Part shown: positions 9,051-18,400 of the stretch, one piece after another | How positions within the stretch are numbered: position 1 is the first letter of the stretch | Layout of the letters: every line of letters starts with the position of its first letter | Origin: Tritrichomonas musculus | Lineage: Eukaryota > Parabasalia > Tritrichomonadida > Tritrichomonadidae | DNA: 64,000 nt | NCBI GenBank assembly: GCA_039105265.1 | Contig: JAPFFF010000049.1 | Span: 434,001 to 498,000, forward strand | Reading direction: 5' to 3' | Made by a program: the position numbers and the translations under genes | The notes under the pieces: generated by a model | What the model was told of the DNA's origin: nothing | Databases searched by the model: none | Seen by the model: the letters and a program-made list of their open reading frames with translations, nothing else

Positions 9051-9662
9051 TTATAACATATCAGAGAAAATATTATTCCTCCTTCTACGAATGACCTGAG
9101 GTTGAGGAGGAGGTGTTGGTGGTAGTTCTTCCTCTGGTTCTTCTTCTATATCATTGACAAAGTCAACTTTGCCTGAAGTCAAATTAGGCTCTTGAATATA
9201 TTGTGGCTGAGTATATTGGTAGTAGGGTTTGCTCATTTGTTTTTGCACCACTTCTTTTATCATCCTTTTTTGTTCTTTCTTTTCTCGTTTATTTTTTATT
9301 TCTTCCCCCAATAACTTTAGCTGATTTAATATTTCCATATTTATTGTAGGGTCATTGGCATAGCCAACTTCACTATGTGAATTATTTGATTGCGGCTTAG
9401 TCCTTTCGATTTTTTTGGCAGAGCAGACCTTTCCCTGAGAGCAAGTGGGGAGAGGTTTGGTAGGCTCTTCTGCTGGCTCTTCTACTTCCTGCTCTTCTAC
9501 CTGTGGTTCAGCTTGAGGTTTGGATAGGGGCTCTGTTCTTCTTTTCACAATATATTTATTCTCTTTTTTTGTAGGCAAGACATCCCACTCAGGGTCATCA
9601 CGACCATTTAACCAGTTTTGTATTACTTGTAATCTCTTCGATCCAGTCAAATGTTTAGACAT
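9051..9662 (-). CDS. Unknown Glu/Pro-rich protein with basic N-terminus
   Basis: 203 residues. The N-terminus (GSKRLQVIQNWLNGRDDPEW followed by a KYIVKRR) looks like a small conserved domain; the middle is a Glu/Pro-rich linker, and the C-terminus has PPTPPPQP and a basic RRRR patch. It resembles internal or cement-type virion proteins in composition only. It sits between the capsid gene and two paralogous basic proteins. Function unknown. Confidence 0.6.
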   Translation of the reverse strand: MSKHLTGSKRLQVIQNWLNGRDDPEWDVLPTKKENKYIVKRRTEPLSKPQAEPQVEEQEVEEPAEEPTKPLPTCSQGKVCSAKKIERTKPQSNNSHSEVGYANDPTINMEILNQLKLLGEEIKNKREKKEQKRMIKEVVQKQMSKPYYQYTQPQYIQEPNLTSGKVDFVNDIEEEPEEELPPTPPPQPQVIRRRRNNIFSDML

Positions 9663-9726
9663 TTAAATAATATTAAAATCGCTTTCTTTGAGTTTTATTT
9701 GCTTTTTTGGAGTTTTTGGGAGTTTT

Positions 9727-10482
9727 TCACCTCCTTGCTTTTCTTCTTCTTCTCATGCCTCTTATCATTCTATATCTTTTGCCTTGATATATTTTATAAC
9801 CTGATGGTTTTCTTGAATAATGGATACGTGGATAATTTAAAGAATTTAGATAATAATTGGCTAATAATTCATTATTTACGTCTCCTATTTTTTTCTCTAA
9901 TTCTTTCTTCTTCTCTTTGTTGTCTATTCTCTCACTGCTCTCTCCTAGTGATTTTATTACTTTAGCTCCTACTTTAACATATTTATTGTCTGTTGCATTA
10001 CCAATGGTTTCTGCAATTTCACCACCTCCTATGAGTAATTCAGTTTTATTATCCCATGCCCATTTCAATCTCTCTTTCATTTTATTTACGTGTTCATAAT
10101 TATTTTTGGGTATTCCATCTGTCATTTTATTATATGCTTTTTTAAGCTTGTTTACAAATTTCCCTGCTATCCCTTCGGAATTATTTTGAGTTGTCATAGA
10201 GGGTGGCATAGGAGCTGGTGCTGGTGCTGGAGGCGGCATATAATGTGGGGTAGGAGGAGGTTCTTGGATTGGCTTGGGAGGAGCTGGAGTAGGAGTAGGA
10301 ACTGGAACTGGTTTTTGGATTGGTTCTAGAGAAGGTCCTTGGGTGGGTTTTTTGCTAAAGAATTTGTTATATGTATTGCTCACAAGATTTGATATTTTAT
10401 CACTTATCCCTCCTATTGGCTCTTCTGTACCATCACTTCGTAGGGTAGGAGCAGTACCCATCGTTAAAAATGGAATAGACAT
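9727..10482 (-). CDS. Basic, proline-rich putative internal virion protein 1
   Basis: 251 residues with a PTPTPAPPKP-type linker (about 50-95), a glycine-containing helix region (IGGGEIAETIG, near 150) and a strongly basic tail ending in RRRRKARR. The segment after the helix, RIHYSRKPSGYKIYQ, matches RMFYGRKPTRYKMYQ of the neighbouring gene, so the two are paralogues. The helix-plus-basic-tail layout recalls adenovirus-like minor core/lytic proteins; this is analogy only. An Inr-like TCATTT lies just before the start. Confidence 0.6.
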   Translation of the reverse strand: MSIPFLTMGTAPTLRSDGTEEPIGGISDKISNLVSNTYNKFFSKKPTQGPSLEPIQKPVPVPTPTPAPPKPIQEPPPTPHYMPPPAPAPAPMPPSMTTQNNSEGIAGKFVNKLKKAYNKMTDGIPKNNYEHVNKMKERLKWAWDNKTELLIGGGEIAETIGNATDNKYVKVGAKVIKSLGESSERIDNKEKKKELEKKIGDVNNELLANYYLNSLNYPRIHYSRKPSGYKIYQGKRYRMIRGMRRRRKARR

Positions 10483-10551
10483 TTAAATGAAGACAAAATT
10501 TAGCTTACCAATCATCCTTCTCAAACTTGTCATATGCTTCTCTTTGTCTTC

Positions 10552-11217
10552 TTACAGCTTCTTGTAGATCGGCCACAAATTGTTTATCTTGTTTCCAATT
10601 TCTAGCTTTTTCAGCTGCTGACATTTTTTTCTTTGGAGGTGATTCTTGTTTCTTTGGTAATGCTTTGGGAGGCGATTTTTTGGGAGGCGGGGATGGTTTT
10701 TTGGGAGGCGGGGATGGTTTTTTGGGAGGGATGGTTTTTTGGGAGGCGATTTTTTATTTTCTGTCGTGGCTTCTTTTTGTTTTTGCTCTATTTGTTTCTT
10801 CAACTGATTTAATTTTTCATTGGCTTCATCAATATATTTATTTCTTCTTTGATACATTTTATATCTTGTTGGCTTCCTTCCATAAAACATCCTTGGTACA
10901 TCAGCGTAGGCTATATGTTTGTTTCCAAACATCCGAGCATTCCTTTCCTGAATTAATTGAGCCAACAATTTTTCCTGGCTGTTTTTATCATCAATTTGTC
11001 CTGCAGTTTTACCAACAACTCTTACAACATCAGCTGCTACATTCCATTTATTATTTCCAGTCGCTTCCCCAATTATATCACCTACATCTGCAGCTCCTTG
11101 TAAAATTTCTGCTTTATTATTATTAATCCAATTACCAATTTTTCCAAATATACTAACACCAGCATCTGAAGGGGTAGATGGAATAAATTTTCCAGAGTCA
11201 ATAGTTCCTGAAGGCAT
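10552..11217 (-). CDS. Basic, proline-rich putative internal virion protein 2
   Basis: 221 residues, paralogue of the adjacent upstream-numbered gene. N-terminal helix region (WINNNKAEILQGAADVGDII and following) resembles the amphipathic 84-aa proteins of B and C; then RMFYGRKPTRYKMYQ and a Lys/Pro-rich tail built on short repeats (LPKNHPR copies encoded by a GGAGGCGGGGATGG-like repeat near 10,680-10,745). Possibly a membrane-active or DNA-condensing virion component; inference from composition and position only. Confidence 0.55.
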   Translation of the reverse strand: MPSGTIDSGKFIPSTPSDAGVSIFGKIGNWINNNKAEILQGAADVGDIIGEATGNNKWNVAADVVRVVGKTAGQIDDKNSQEKLLAQLIQERNARMFGNKHIAYADVPRMFYGRKPTRYKMYQRRNKYIDEANEKLNQLKKQIEQKQKEATTENKKSPPKKPSLPKNHPRLPKNHPRLPKNRLPKHYQRNKNHLQRKKCQQLKKLEIGNKINNLWPIYKKL

Positions 11218-11232
11218 TTATTGTGAAATAAA

Positions 11233-12087
11233 TCATTCAAAGTAATATTTGTTGGCAGTTATATTACAAATAAATTTGTCGTGAGGCTCACGATGCTGCA
11301 AATATTCCTTGACTGTTTTTTTGATATTTAGATTGTTATTTGTTTGTTGGAGCAATGATGTAAAATCTTCTTCTGAATATCCACTATAGCATATAATATC
11401 GGTGGCCAATCTCTTTGCATTTATATGGACAAATCTAATGGTTTGGATAGCCATAATGCATGTAATATTATAGTGCCTAGTTTTTGTTAGTAGCCTTAAG
11501 AATTCAGTATTATTATGCGTCAATAAATCGCTCCCAGCACAGTCATCCAATATTATTAGAGTGTTATATGGATATGATGAAGTTTGATATTTTACTAGCT
11601 TGTTTGCTATATATACTATTCTATCATCTATTTCTTGAAGGGAGTGCTTGTTTATTAGTCTCTGCATTTCTTCATTTGTCTCTTTCATTTTTGATAATAC
11701 ATGCTTTACCATCGCATAATATTTTATCTTTCGCTTTAGATGTTTTTTCAAATAATCCATCAATTCTGCTTCGTTCAAATATATGATTGGTGTCTTGACA
11801 TTTTGACTCATCGCCTCTGCAGTTTTGTCCATCTTACCGCTTGTGGAACAGAATACTATCTTCTGGTAGTAGGGATACTTAAATAATCTCTCGGTAATTA
11901 AAATGTGTTTCCATATCCAATAACTTTTTCCAGCACCTGGTTTGCCTATCAAAAAATATATACCGTTCGTGCTAAATGGATAGGAAGGATGAATTGGTTT
12001 CATAAGTGCAGACTCTATTTCCTTTTGGTTTTTTCGCATGGTTTTTTGGATTAAAACTTCTACTTCTTTCATTATTTGTTTAGCCAT
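11233..12087 (-). CDS. Packaging ATPase, FtsK/HerA (A32-like), element A
   Basis: 284 residues. The P-loop GKPGAGKS lies near residue 49-56 and a Walker B-like LIILDDCAG near 175-183, followed by a TKTRHYNITCIMAIQT stretch typical of the sensor region. This is the genome-packaging ATPase of Polintons and related viruses. It is sandwiched between the basic virion proteins and the integrase; a 10-bp gap separates it from the integrase stop, so they are likely part of one compact block. Confidence 0.9.
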   Translation of the reverse strand: MAKQIMKEVEVLIQKTMRKNQKEIESALMKPIHPSYPFSTNGIYFLIGKPGAGKSYWIWKHILITERLFKYPYYQKIVFCSTSGKMDKTAEAMSQNVKTPIIYLNEAELMDYLKKHLKRKIKYYAMVKHVLSKMKETNEEMQRLINKHSLQEIDDRIVYIANKLVKYQTSSYPYNTLIILDDCAGSDLLTHNNTEFLRLLTKTRHYNITCIMAIQTIRFVHINAKRLATDIICYSGYSEEDFTSLLQQTNNNLNIKKTVKEYLQHREPHDKFICNITANKYYFE

Positions 12088-12097
12088 TTATTGTTGG

Positions 12098-13207
12098 TTA
12101 AATCCATTTTTTAATGTTTGATGGGATATTTTTTTGTTTGCTCCAATAATCCATTTCAAGATTTGATAATTTAGTTGGGGCTCCTTCTCGTAAATTTTTG
12201 GCTGGAATAACATCTTCTGTCCCTTCACTATATTTAATTTTATATTTATTCTTAGCTGCATCGTAGGATATAATTTTATCCACAATACCTCTCTTGCCTC
12301 CCTTTAGTGTCTGAGCAAGAGGCACTTCTGCCCCGGGGCCCTTCAGGCCCTTATTTTTATTCTGTGTTTTTATCAATCTATATCCCGGCAACTTATCTAT
12401 TGATTCATCTTTGGACTTAACAATAAATTGATTTCCAGCTTTCGAATCAACAATATAAGCCTCCTTGCTGACTCTATTTCTTCGCTTCGAAAATGGTTCC
12501 TTGGCTTGTATAATTCTCACCCTGTCGTTAGGCTGAAAGTCATAAGGATTGATTTGTGATTTAGTATTGATATATTCTTTTTCATCTTTTTCTGTCATTT
12601 CGTTTGGTATTTTATAGTCCAACGACCGGTGAGGGGATTTATTGTAGGAATCTATTAATCCCTTCATTTCTTGTTCTCCAATAAATCTATTCTCTCCTAC
12701 CATATCTCTTATAGTTCTCATGAATCTATTTATGATGCCTAGTACATTATGATTATTGTCTTCCGTAGTATTGTATATAATATTTTTTGCCTTCATTATT
12801 TGCAAAACATCGTTGGACAAATAGGCGGCATCCTGGTCAGAAGTAATAGAATAAACATTTGGTTCGTCTACTAAAAATTGATTTAATGCTCTAGCTACTT
12901 CTTTTGCTCCCTTCCCTCTCATCGCATAACAAAAAGCCTTTCGGGTATTGATATTTATAAACATCAGATAATTCAAACCATCTTTTGTCTTGTCATTTAT
13001 GAAAGTATCCATTTGATATCCCCCTGAGTGTTTTGAATATATATTCATAAATTTTGCCTTTGGTACTTTAACATCATGCACTATATTCTTCAAATAATTT
13101 AATGCTGCTTCTTCTGTAAATCCATATCGTTTTGCAAGAGGAACAAATTTTGATGGTGTTTTCCATGGAAATGTTTTGTATAACTCCTCTATTGTTTTGT
13201 AAGTCAT
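12098..13207 (-). CDS. Retroviral-type (rve) integrase, element A
   Basis: 369 residues, RNase H-fold integrase expected to insert the linear element with 6-bp target duplications. An N-terminal helical region precedes the core, which starts at YQMDTFIND (near 63) and includes YSITSDQDAAYL (near 138) and NHNVLGIINRFMRTIRDM. A basic SH3-like region with FQPNDRVRII follows (near 230), and the C-terminus has a Tudor/chromo-like stretch (KYKIKYSEGTEDVIPAKNL). The last part may steer target choice through chromatin, as chromodomains do in some integrases; that is inference. Confidence 0.9.
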   Translation of the reverse strand: MTYKTIEELYKTFPWKTPSKFVPLAKRYGFTEEAALNYLKNIVHDVKVPKAKFMNIYSKHSGGYQMDTFINDKTKDGLNYLMFININTRKAFCYAMRGKGAKEVARALNQFLVDEPNVYSITSDQDAAYLSNDVLQIMKAKNIIYNTTEDNNHNVLGIINRFMRTIRDMVGENRFIGEQEMKGLIDSYNKSPHRSLDYKIPNEMTEKDEKEYINTKSQINPYDFQPNDRVRIIQAKEPFSKRRNRVSKEAYIVDSKAGNQFIVKSKDESIDKLPGYRLIKTQNKNKGLKGPGAEVPLAQTLKGGKRGIVDKIISYDAAKNKYKIKYSEGTEDVIPAKNLREGAPTKLSNLEMDYWSKQKNIPSNIKKWI

Positions 13208-13233
13208 TGTTTTGAAAAAAAATAAACCCTCAG

Positions 13234-14376
13234 TTAATATAACATTTTACGGTAAGGGAAGAATATCATTTCGATAGAAAAGCTTTCACTTCTCGGTATT
13301 TTTACTGGTATATCTTTATGTCGACCAGAATATAGTTCGATCCAGAATCGTTGGTCAGTTGAGTTCAGCTTAAAGTATTTTATGGGGTTGAAGTATATTG
13401 TTGTGTTTCCAACATATCCTTGATTTGATTGGTCCCCGAAGGATGAATAAATTTTACATGAATGCCTATCCCATACATTATAAAAATTAACTTCTCTAAG
13501 CCATTTAAATTTATAGTTATTATGATAATTTGCCCCTTGGTCTGTCTCTCCACTAATATTAAACACATCTTCGAAATCATATTTTCGGTCTATCAATCCA
13601 AAATCTTGAACGGTTCGATGAGGAAAATCAATTGATATGTCAATATAAAATGGACTCTTCTTATCATAATTATGTCGAGATAAAATTCTTTCCAAATATG
13701 TTTTTCTCCTATAATCATAGAATCCATCAGCCATGACATCAAGCTCAGTTGAAAGGCCATAAGGGTCTTCACTAAATCTTGGCTTGTCTTTATACTTAGC
13801 TTTCTCTTCTTCTGTTTTTGCCTTCGCCAAATTGTCTTCAATCTCTTGATTATATTTTTTCATTTCAGCCCATAGATATTCATATAATACATGTCCAAAA
13901 CCACCGAAATCATCCTTCTCACTCATCCACATTAAAACATTTACTTCAACCATAGATTTCCTTGCAGCAGGTATACTTATATACGCTGAGTGGTCATATA
14001 AGTTTGGGTCATCTGATTTTGGAGGAGGAGTGGCATATTTATTGTAGTCCTCTTTGTAGTATTTCCTAACTTTAATTTTAAATTCTAGCCTTCTCTTTCT
14101 AGCTAACATAAATATATTTCTAACACCAATAATAGACTCACCACGATTAGATGTGCACCATTCTTGTGGAAAATTAAAATAATAACGATTAAATTTCGCA
14201 GGGTCTCTTTCTCCATCTTCCAGAAAGAAAGCGTGCTCCATAGGGATTGGTGTTTGTTCTTCAGCTGGATTGAGCGTCGGGTACATTTCAATCATTATAA
14301 AACAACTTCTTGATTCGAAGGGATATCTTAACAAAAAATGGTTGGGATTTCTTGACAAAAAAATGGTTAGATTCAT
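13234..14376 (-). CDS. Putative minor capsid (penton-like) protein, element A
   Basis: Up to 380 residues; the start may instead be at the methionine at 14,295 (MIEMYPTLNPAEEQ), because the first 27 codons overlap a short DNA repeat shared with 14,689-14,711. The segment YYFNFPQEWCTSNRGESIIG resembles the start of the small capsid-like proteins of B, C and E (LPxEFVSSRNKKYIVV), and position beside the integrase is the same. Penton-like identity is therefore plausible but weak. The rest is beta-rich with many aromatic residues. Confidence 0.55.
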   Translation of the reverse strand: MNLTIFLSRNPNHFLLRYPFESRSCFIMIEMYPTLNPAEEQTPIPMEHAFFLEDGERDPAKFNRYYFNFPQEWCTSNRGESIIGVRNIFMLARKRRLEFKIKVRKYYKEDYNKYATPPPKSDDPNLYDHSAYISIPAARKSMVEVNVLMWMSEKDDFGGFGHVLYEYLWAEMKKYNQEIEDNLAKAKTEEEKAKYKDKPRFSEDPYGLSTELDVMADGFYDYRRKTYLERILSRHNYDKKSPFYIDISIDFPHRTVQDFGLIDRKYDFEDVFNISGETDQGANYHNNYKFKWLREVNFYNVWDRHSCKIYSSFGDQSNQGYVGNTTIYFNPIKYFKLNSTDQRFWIELYSGRHKDIPVKIPRSESFSIEMIFFPYRKMLY

Positions 14377-14675
14377 TTAAATATTTGATGGTGCTCATCA
14401 AATAATCGATATCTTGGGGCGTCTTTTTCCTTCAACAAATCGTAATCACCACTATATTTCAACAAAGCTGCTCGTCTAAATTTTGCATATCTGAAGCCGC
14501 TAAACTTGTTCCTTTCATCTAATACTTCCAAAATTACGTATCCTTTGCTATCGCACGTCCTAATATTTTTTTGTGCATCATAGATTTGTTGCGTCGTTCT
14601 TGATGTATAATAGGGGTTGCGTAAAGTGTAGCCTTTATATTCTGTCATCATTTTTAAATCACTCGGGGCGTCCAT
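14373..14675 (-). CDS. Unknown 100-aa protein at the edge of element A
   Basis: Not recognised. The protein is charged, with a YVILEVLDERNKF stretch and an aromatic-rich C-terminus; no membrane segment or repeat is seen. The TATCACGA leader directly before its ATG argues that it is a real gene. It overlaps the start of the next gene by four bases (ATGA-type overlap) and is the outermost gene at the right end of element A. Confidence 0.55.
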   Translation of the reverse strand: MDAPSDLKMMTEYKGYTLRNPYYTSRTTQQIYDAQKNIRTCDSKGYVILEVLDERNKFSGFRYAKFRRAALLKYSGDYDLLKEKDAPRYRLFDEHHQIFK

Positions 14676-14689
14676 TTGTGGTCGTGATA
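14676..14689 (-). promoter_or_regulatory. Leader motif TATCACGA-N4-AA
   Basis: Reads TATCACGACCACAA on the minus strand, directly against the ATG at 14,675. It is the third instance of this leader in element A. Confidence 0.55.
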
Positions 14690-14743
14690 AAAAATGGTTG
14701 GGATTTCTTGACGGGACGTTAAGAAATCACGCCATTTATATAT

Positions 14744-14749
14744 ACTACT
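14744..14749. repeat. Possible right terminus of element A (ACTACT)
   Basis: ATATATACTACT here matches the terminal hexamer ACTACT of the ends at 32,919-32,924, 40,831-40,836 and 55,548-55,553. There is no second copy of an inverted repeat to prove it. What follows to 14,890 is T-rich filler with one G-run and no gene. Confidence 0.4.
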
Positions 14750-14892
14750 TTTTAGAGATTTTTTTTGAAATTTTTTTTTTCAATTTTTTGATTTTTCAAT
14801 TTTTTGATTTTCAGTTTTTTCAATTTTCAGTTTTTTTGAATTTTTTAATTTTCATTTATAGGGGGGGAGGAAGGGGTATACAATTAATATAT

Positions 14893-15321
14893 CTATTTTA
14901 AAAATGGGGTCCGGGGCGGGAGCCCTGGAGTAGCGCGAGCGGAGCCTTGGCGGAGCGCTGCGGTATAGGCTTCGGGGAGCGAAGCGTACCGGAGCCTATA
15001 CTTTACTACTATATATGATGATACATTTAACTTCAATTTGTCTTTCAATAAGTTTTGTGTATATGAACACCTTTTATGTCCTGGCAACTTATTTATATCA
15101 TTCATTACTTTATCATCCAAAAATTGTATAACTTTTTCACGTTCATCCTTGTTCAAGAACTTTGATGAATTGAATATTGAACGCGTTCTTTTATGGTTTG
15201 CTTCTGTATTTGTTTCTTCATTTGTTTCTTCTTCTTCACTTACTTCTTGTTTTGATTCTAATATCAAAAGTAATTTATGTATTTCTTCAATGTGTTTTAT
15301 TATTTCTCTTAACTCAGACAT
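14893..15321 (-). CDS. Homologue of the 144-aa Polinton protein, GC-rich tail
   Basis: Starts at MSELREIIKHIEEIH with a helical N-terminus and an acidic linker. Its core (HKRTRSIF, LNKDEREKVIQFL, LLKDKLKLNVSSY) aligns with 36,546-36,980 and 63,225-63,659 (HRRTNRSF, LNDEQRNKVL, LVHDKLNINLSAY). The last 25 or so residues come from a GC-rich palindromic block absent from those relatives. In C and F this gene follows the polymerase on the same strand; here it lies before it and points away, so element B is rearranged at this end. Function unknown. Confidence 0.65.
   Translation of the reverse strand: MSELREIIKHIEEIHKLLLILESKQEVSEEEETNEETNTEANHKRTRSIFNSSKFLNKDEREKVIQFLDDKVMNDINKLPGHKRCSYTQNLLKDKLKLNVSSYIVVKYRLRYASLPEAYTAALRQGSARATPGLPPRTPFLK
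14905..15001. repeat. GC-rich palindromic island
   Basis: Nearly 100 bases of very GC-rich DNA in AT-rich surroundings, made of related GGAGC/GCGGAGC/AGCGAAGC words. The right part is a strong hairpin: TATAGGCTTCGG pairs with CCGGAGCCTATA around a loop holding GCGAAGC. GCGAAGC itself is known as an exceptionally stable DNA mini-hairpin. It forms the end of the 144-aa homologue's frame. Confidence 0.75.
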
Positions 15322-15407
15322 TTCAATGAAATAAAAATCCTGAATTATTTTTTTTGATTTAACATTTTTCAAAATTCAAATAATTTGATTTTTTAATTAT
15401 ATCATAA

Positions 15408-18400
15408 ATGAGTTCTCGTTATTACTATCAAAAATATACCAAATCATTTGTTATTGAACAAATAAGGTTTATCAATAATGAACTTCAATTAAAACCTCGT
15501 TTGTCAACATCTAAACCTAGTGATTATGATGTTAAACATTTCCAATCAATCTTAGAAAACTATCTAACTTCATTCGGTTTTAGAGAACATGAAGGTAATA
15601 GAATCAATGACATATCAATATTAGATTTCGTTAATAGAATGAAAAGAGAAGCAGAAGAACAAGAAGAAGAGGAGGAAGAGGAACAATTTGAAGAAGAAGA
15701 AGAAGAACAAGATGATGAACAAAAACTAAAACAAAAACAAATCGAGGACAATATTAAAATAGCTCATGATGCACTCAACAAAGCCCTTCAATTAATTAAA
15801 TCTGAAAATATATTATTGAGACCATTACCACCAAAGACAAACAAACAGCCACAACGATATGAAGACATTCGATTCAACAATGAAAATGCTGAATTAATTG
15901 AATACCTCAAAAAGTTTGGCTATAAAGGTGTTCATTCAAAACATGATTCATATTTCATAATCAATGAACCTGAGAACTTTGATGAAGCCGTCGAAGCATG
16001 CAGTCATTTTATTGACCAGTTCCCAAACGATAGTGAAAAGGTTGAACGCTTAGATGAAGACAGCAAAGAACCAATAAAAATATATTACAAAAACGGAGTT
16101 TCATCAATTGAAGACATCAATGAATATTTGACTGAAACAGTGTTTAAACAAGAAGTGAAACCGTTCAAAATATATTTTCAATTGACATGCATATTTGAGA
16201 TACCACCAAAGAATGAAAGTGAAAGATATACATATGAGGCATGTGATATCAAATGGAAGAACTATAAAGCATCAATTCCGATAATCGTTAGAGAGAGTAA
16301 AGATATTGACAAAGTTAAACTGTATATTGAATCAAAAATACATGAATATGAAACCACTACTTCAAACATCAAATTGTGTATTGTTTGGTCTGTTTCGTTT
16401 ACAATTTCACGAGTCGTTAAGATAACAGGAAAGATTGATGAGGTTTCAGAATTGTTTAGCAAAAATAAATATATCATTATTGATAACATTGATGATTGTT
16501 TGTGTTGGTATCGATTTCTTGCTTGTTGTTTGAATAAAGAATTAATGAAAAAACCTTTTACAATCTCTGACTGAACAGCAGCAGCAAAGAAAATATTATG
16601 TGATGAACACGGTTTGAGTTATACAAAGAAGCCTTCAAAAGCAGCAAAACAATTAATCAACACCTTCAAAGGAATCACAATTGAAGAAATGAAAGAATCA
16701 GCGAAGAATCATAACATCAATGTCAACATTTATGAATACAACCAAACTGAAACAGATAAAAAAGGCTTTTTCGATTTACAAGACCAATGGCATAACACAG
16801 ACGAATCAAACAAAACGTTTTCAGCTCTGTTGTATTCAAAGGATAAGATAATTCACATAATGTACATCATCAATGCTGAAGCATTAACAAATATTCATAT
16901 ATGTCCTCATTGTGGTTCATATATTCATAAAGGACATGAACACATGGATAGATTCAATAACCATGTCAAGAAATGTGAGAAGCTAGGAGGCAAATTCAAA
17001 AAGGATTTCATTCCTTCACGAGAAGCTTTACCATATTGTCCACACATTTTAAACAATCCTGTTTATTTGTATTGTCTTTCATATGAACTTGAATGGAAGC
17101 CAACAATTCATTATATCACTTATGATTTTGAAACAATGGAGCAAAAGATTGAAAAGAAAGTCAGTGATAAATCAGTTATCAATTCTCGATTGATTCCTTT
17201 GAGTGTTTCATCATGTGTGAAGCTTGATAAAGGTTTGATAACAAAGAACTTTGATATAAGAACAAATGAATTCATAGCTAATTGGATTGAATGGTTATTT
17301 GTTGTTGGCTGTGATGTGTATGTTGATAAGTTGAATCATTTGAAATCATTCATTAAAGATAAATCGGAAGAAGAACTCAATAAAATAGATACATCATTGA
17401 AAACAATAACAGTGTTCGGTTTTAATTCATCACGATTTGATTCAAACTTATTCAAAGAGCAATTGATTAAAAACCATTGGTCAATCGATAGCGGAATGAT
17501 TGGAACAGCTACATCATTGAAACAATTCATATTGAAATCATCAAAGTATCCTATTCGATTACGATTCATTGACACACAAGCATTTGTTGCTGGAGGAACA
17601 CTCAAACAGTTTGGAATCGATTTTGGCGGTATATCTAACAGTTCGAAAGGTGTCTTTCCTTATGAAGCAATCAACAGTGATAATTATAATGAAGTGTTGT
17701 CAAAGAGTGAACCGTTCAAATATGAAGACTTCTACAGTTATCTCAATCAAAAGAATCCATTAACTAAAGCTGATTATGAGGAGTATTTGATTGATTCAAA
17801 GAGGTTTGCAACACGTTGGGATTATTTGTTATCATACAATGATAATGATGTTGAAATGATGATTAAACCGATTGACAACCTTATTCAAATGAATGCTGAA
17901 TATAAAGTTGATTTGATTAGCAATCTTTCATTGTCGAAGAATGCTTCATGTATCAAATATGCTCTCGCTTACAAAGATTTCAATCCTAAGAACGACTATG
18001 AAATCATCAATAAATCAAACACATTCAAACCAACAAAGAAATGGTGGATTAATAAATGTGATAACTATCGAAAACAAGACATGAAACATAATCAGACGAA
18101 AGAAAATAAAAGGGATTTAACAAAATGTGTTAATGAAAAGGATTTTGATGCATTCATGAAATTGTATGAATCAAATGAAACAGGTAAATGTCATTTATGT
18201 GGTGAACACTTCACTCATACCAACAAACCAACTCTTGACCGAATAGATAACAACAAAGGACATCAGATTGATAACTGTTTGTTGGCTTGTGCTGAATGTA
18301 ATCGTTTGAGACAAAGAGATGATGACAAGATAACAAGAACCAAAATACAATTGAAGAAATTCTGCAAGCTCCATCACCTTCCCACACTCATAACTGATGA

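Larger units (their letters stand above)
14334..14711. repeat. Short direct repeat AAATGGTTGGGATTTCTTGAC
   Basis: The roughly 22-bp sequence occurs at about 14,334-14,356 and again at 14,690-14,711, bracketing the start of the putative minor capsid gene and the 100-aa gene. A further partial copy (AAATGGTTAGATTC) lies next to the first. This may reflect a local duplication involving the terminal region of element A. Confidence 0.6.
1..14749. mobile_element. Element A: Polinton/Maverick, first family
   Basis: Contains pPolB, GIY-YIG protein, 149-aa conserved protein, major capsid-like protein, P-loop packaging ATPase, integrase and a putative minor capsid gene. The proteins are only distantly related to those of the other elements here, so this is a separate family. 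The right edge is placed at an ACTACT hexamer (14,744-14,749), the same terminal hexamer seen at the ends of B, C and D; no matching left terminus is visible, so the left end is probably outside the window or lost. Most genes look open. Content says Polinton with high confidence; the exact ends are inference. Confidence 0.85.

Noticed and set aside
15005-15010. ACTACT as a terminus of element B or a small element
   Set aside because: It lies inside the conserved part of the 144-aa homologue's frame and no repeat continues from it; a chance hexamer is likely.
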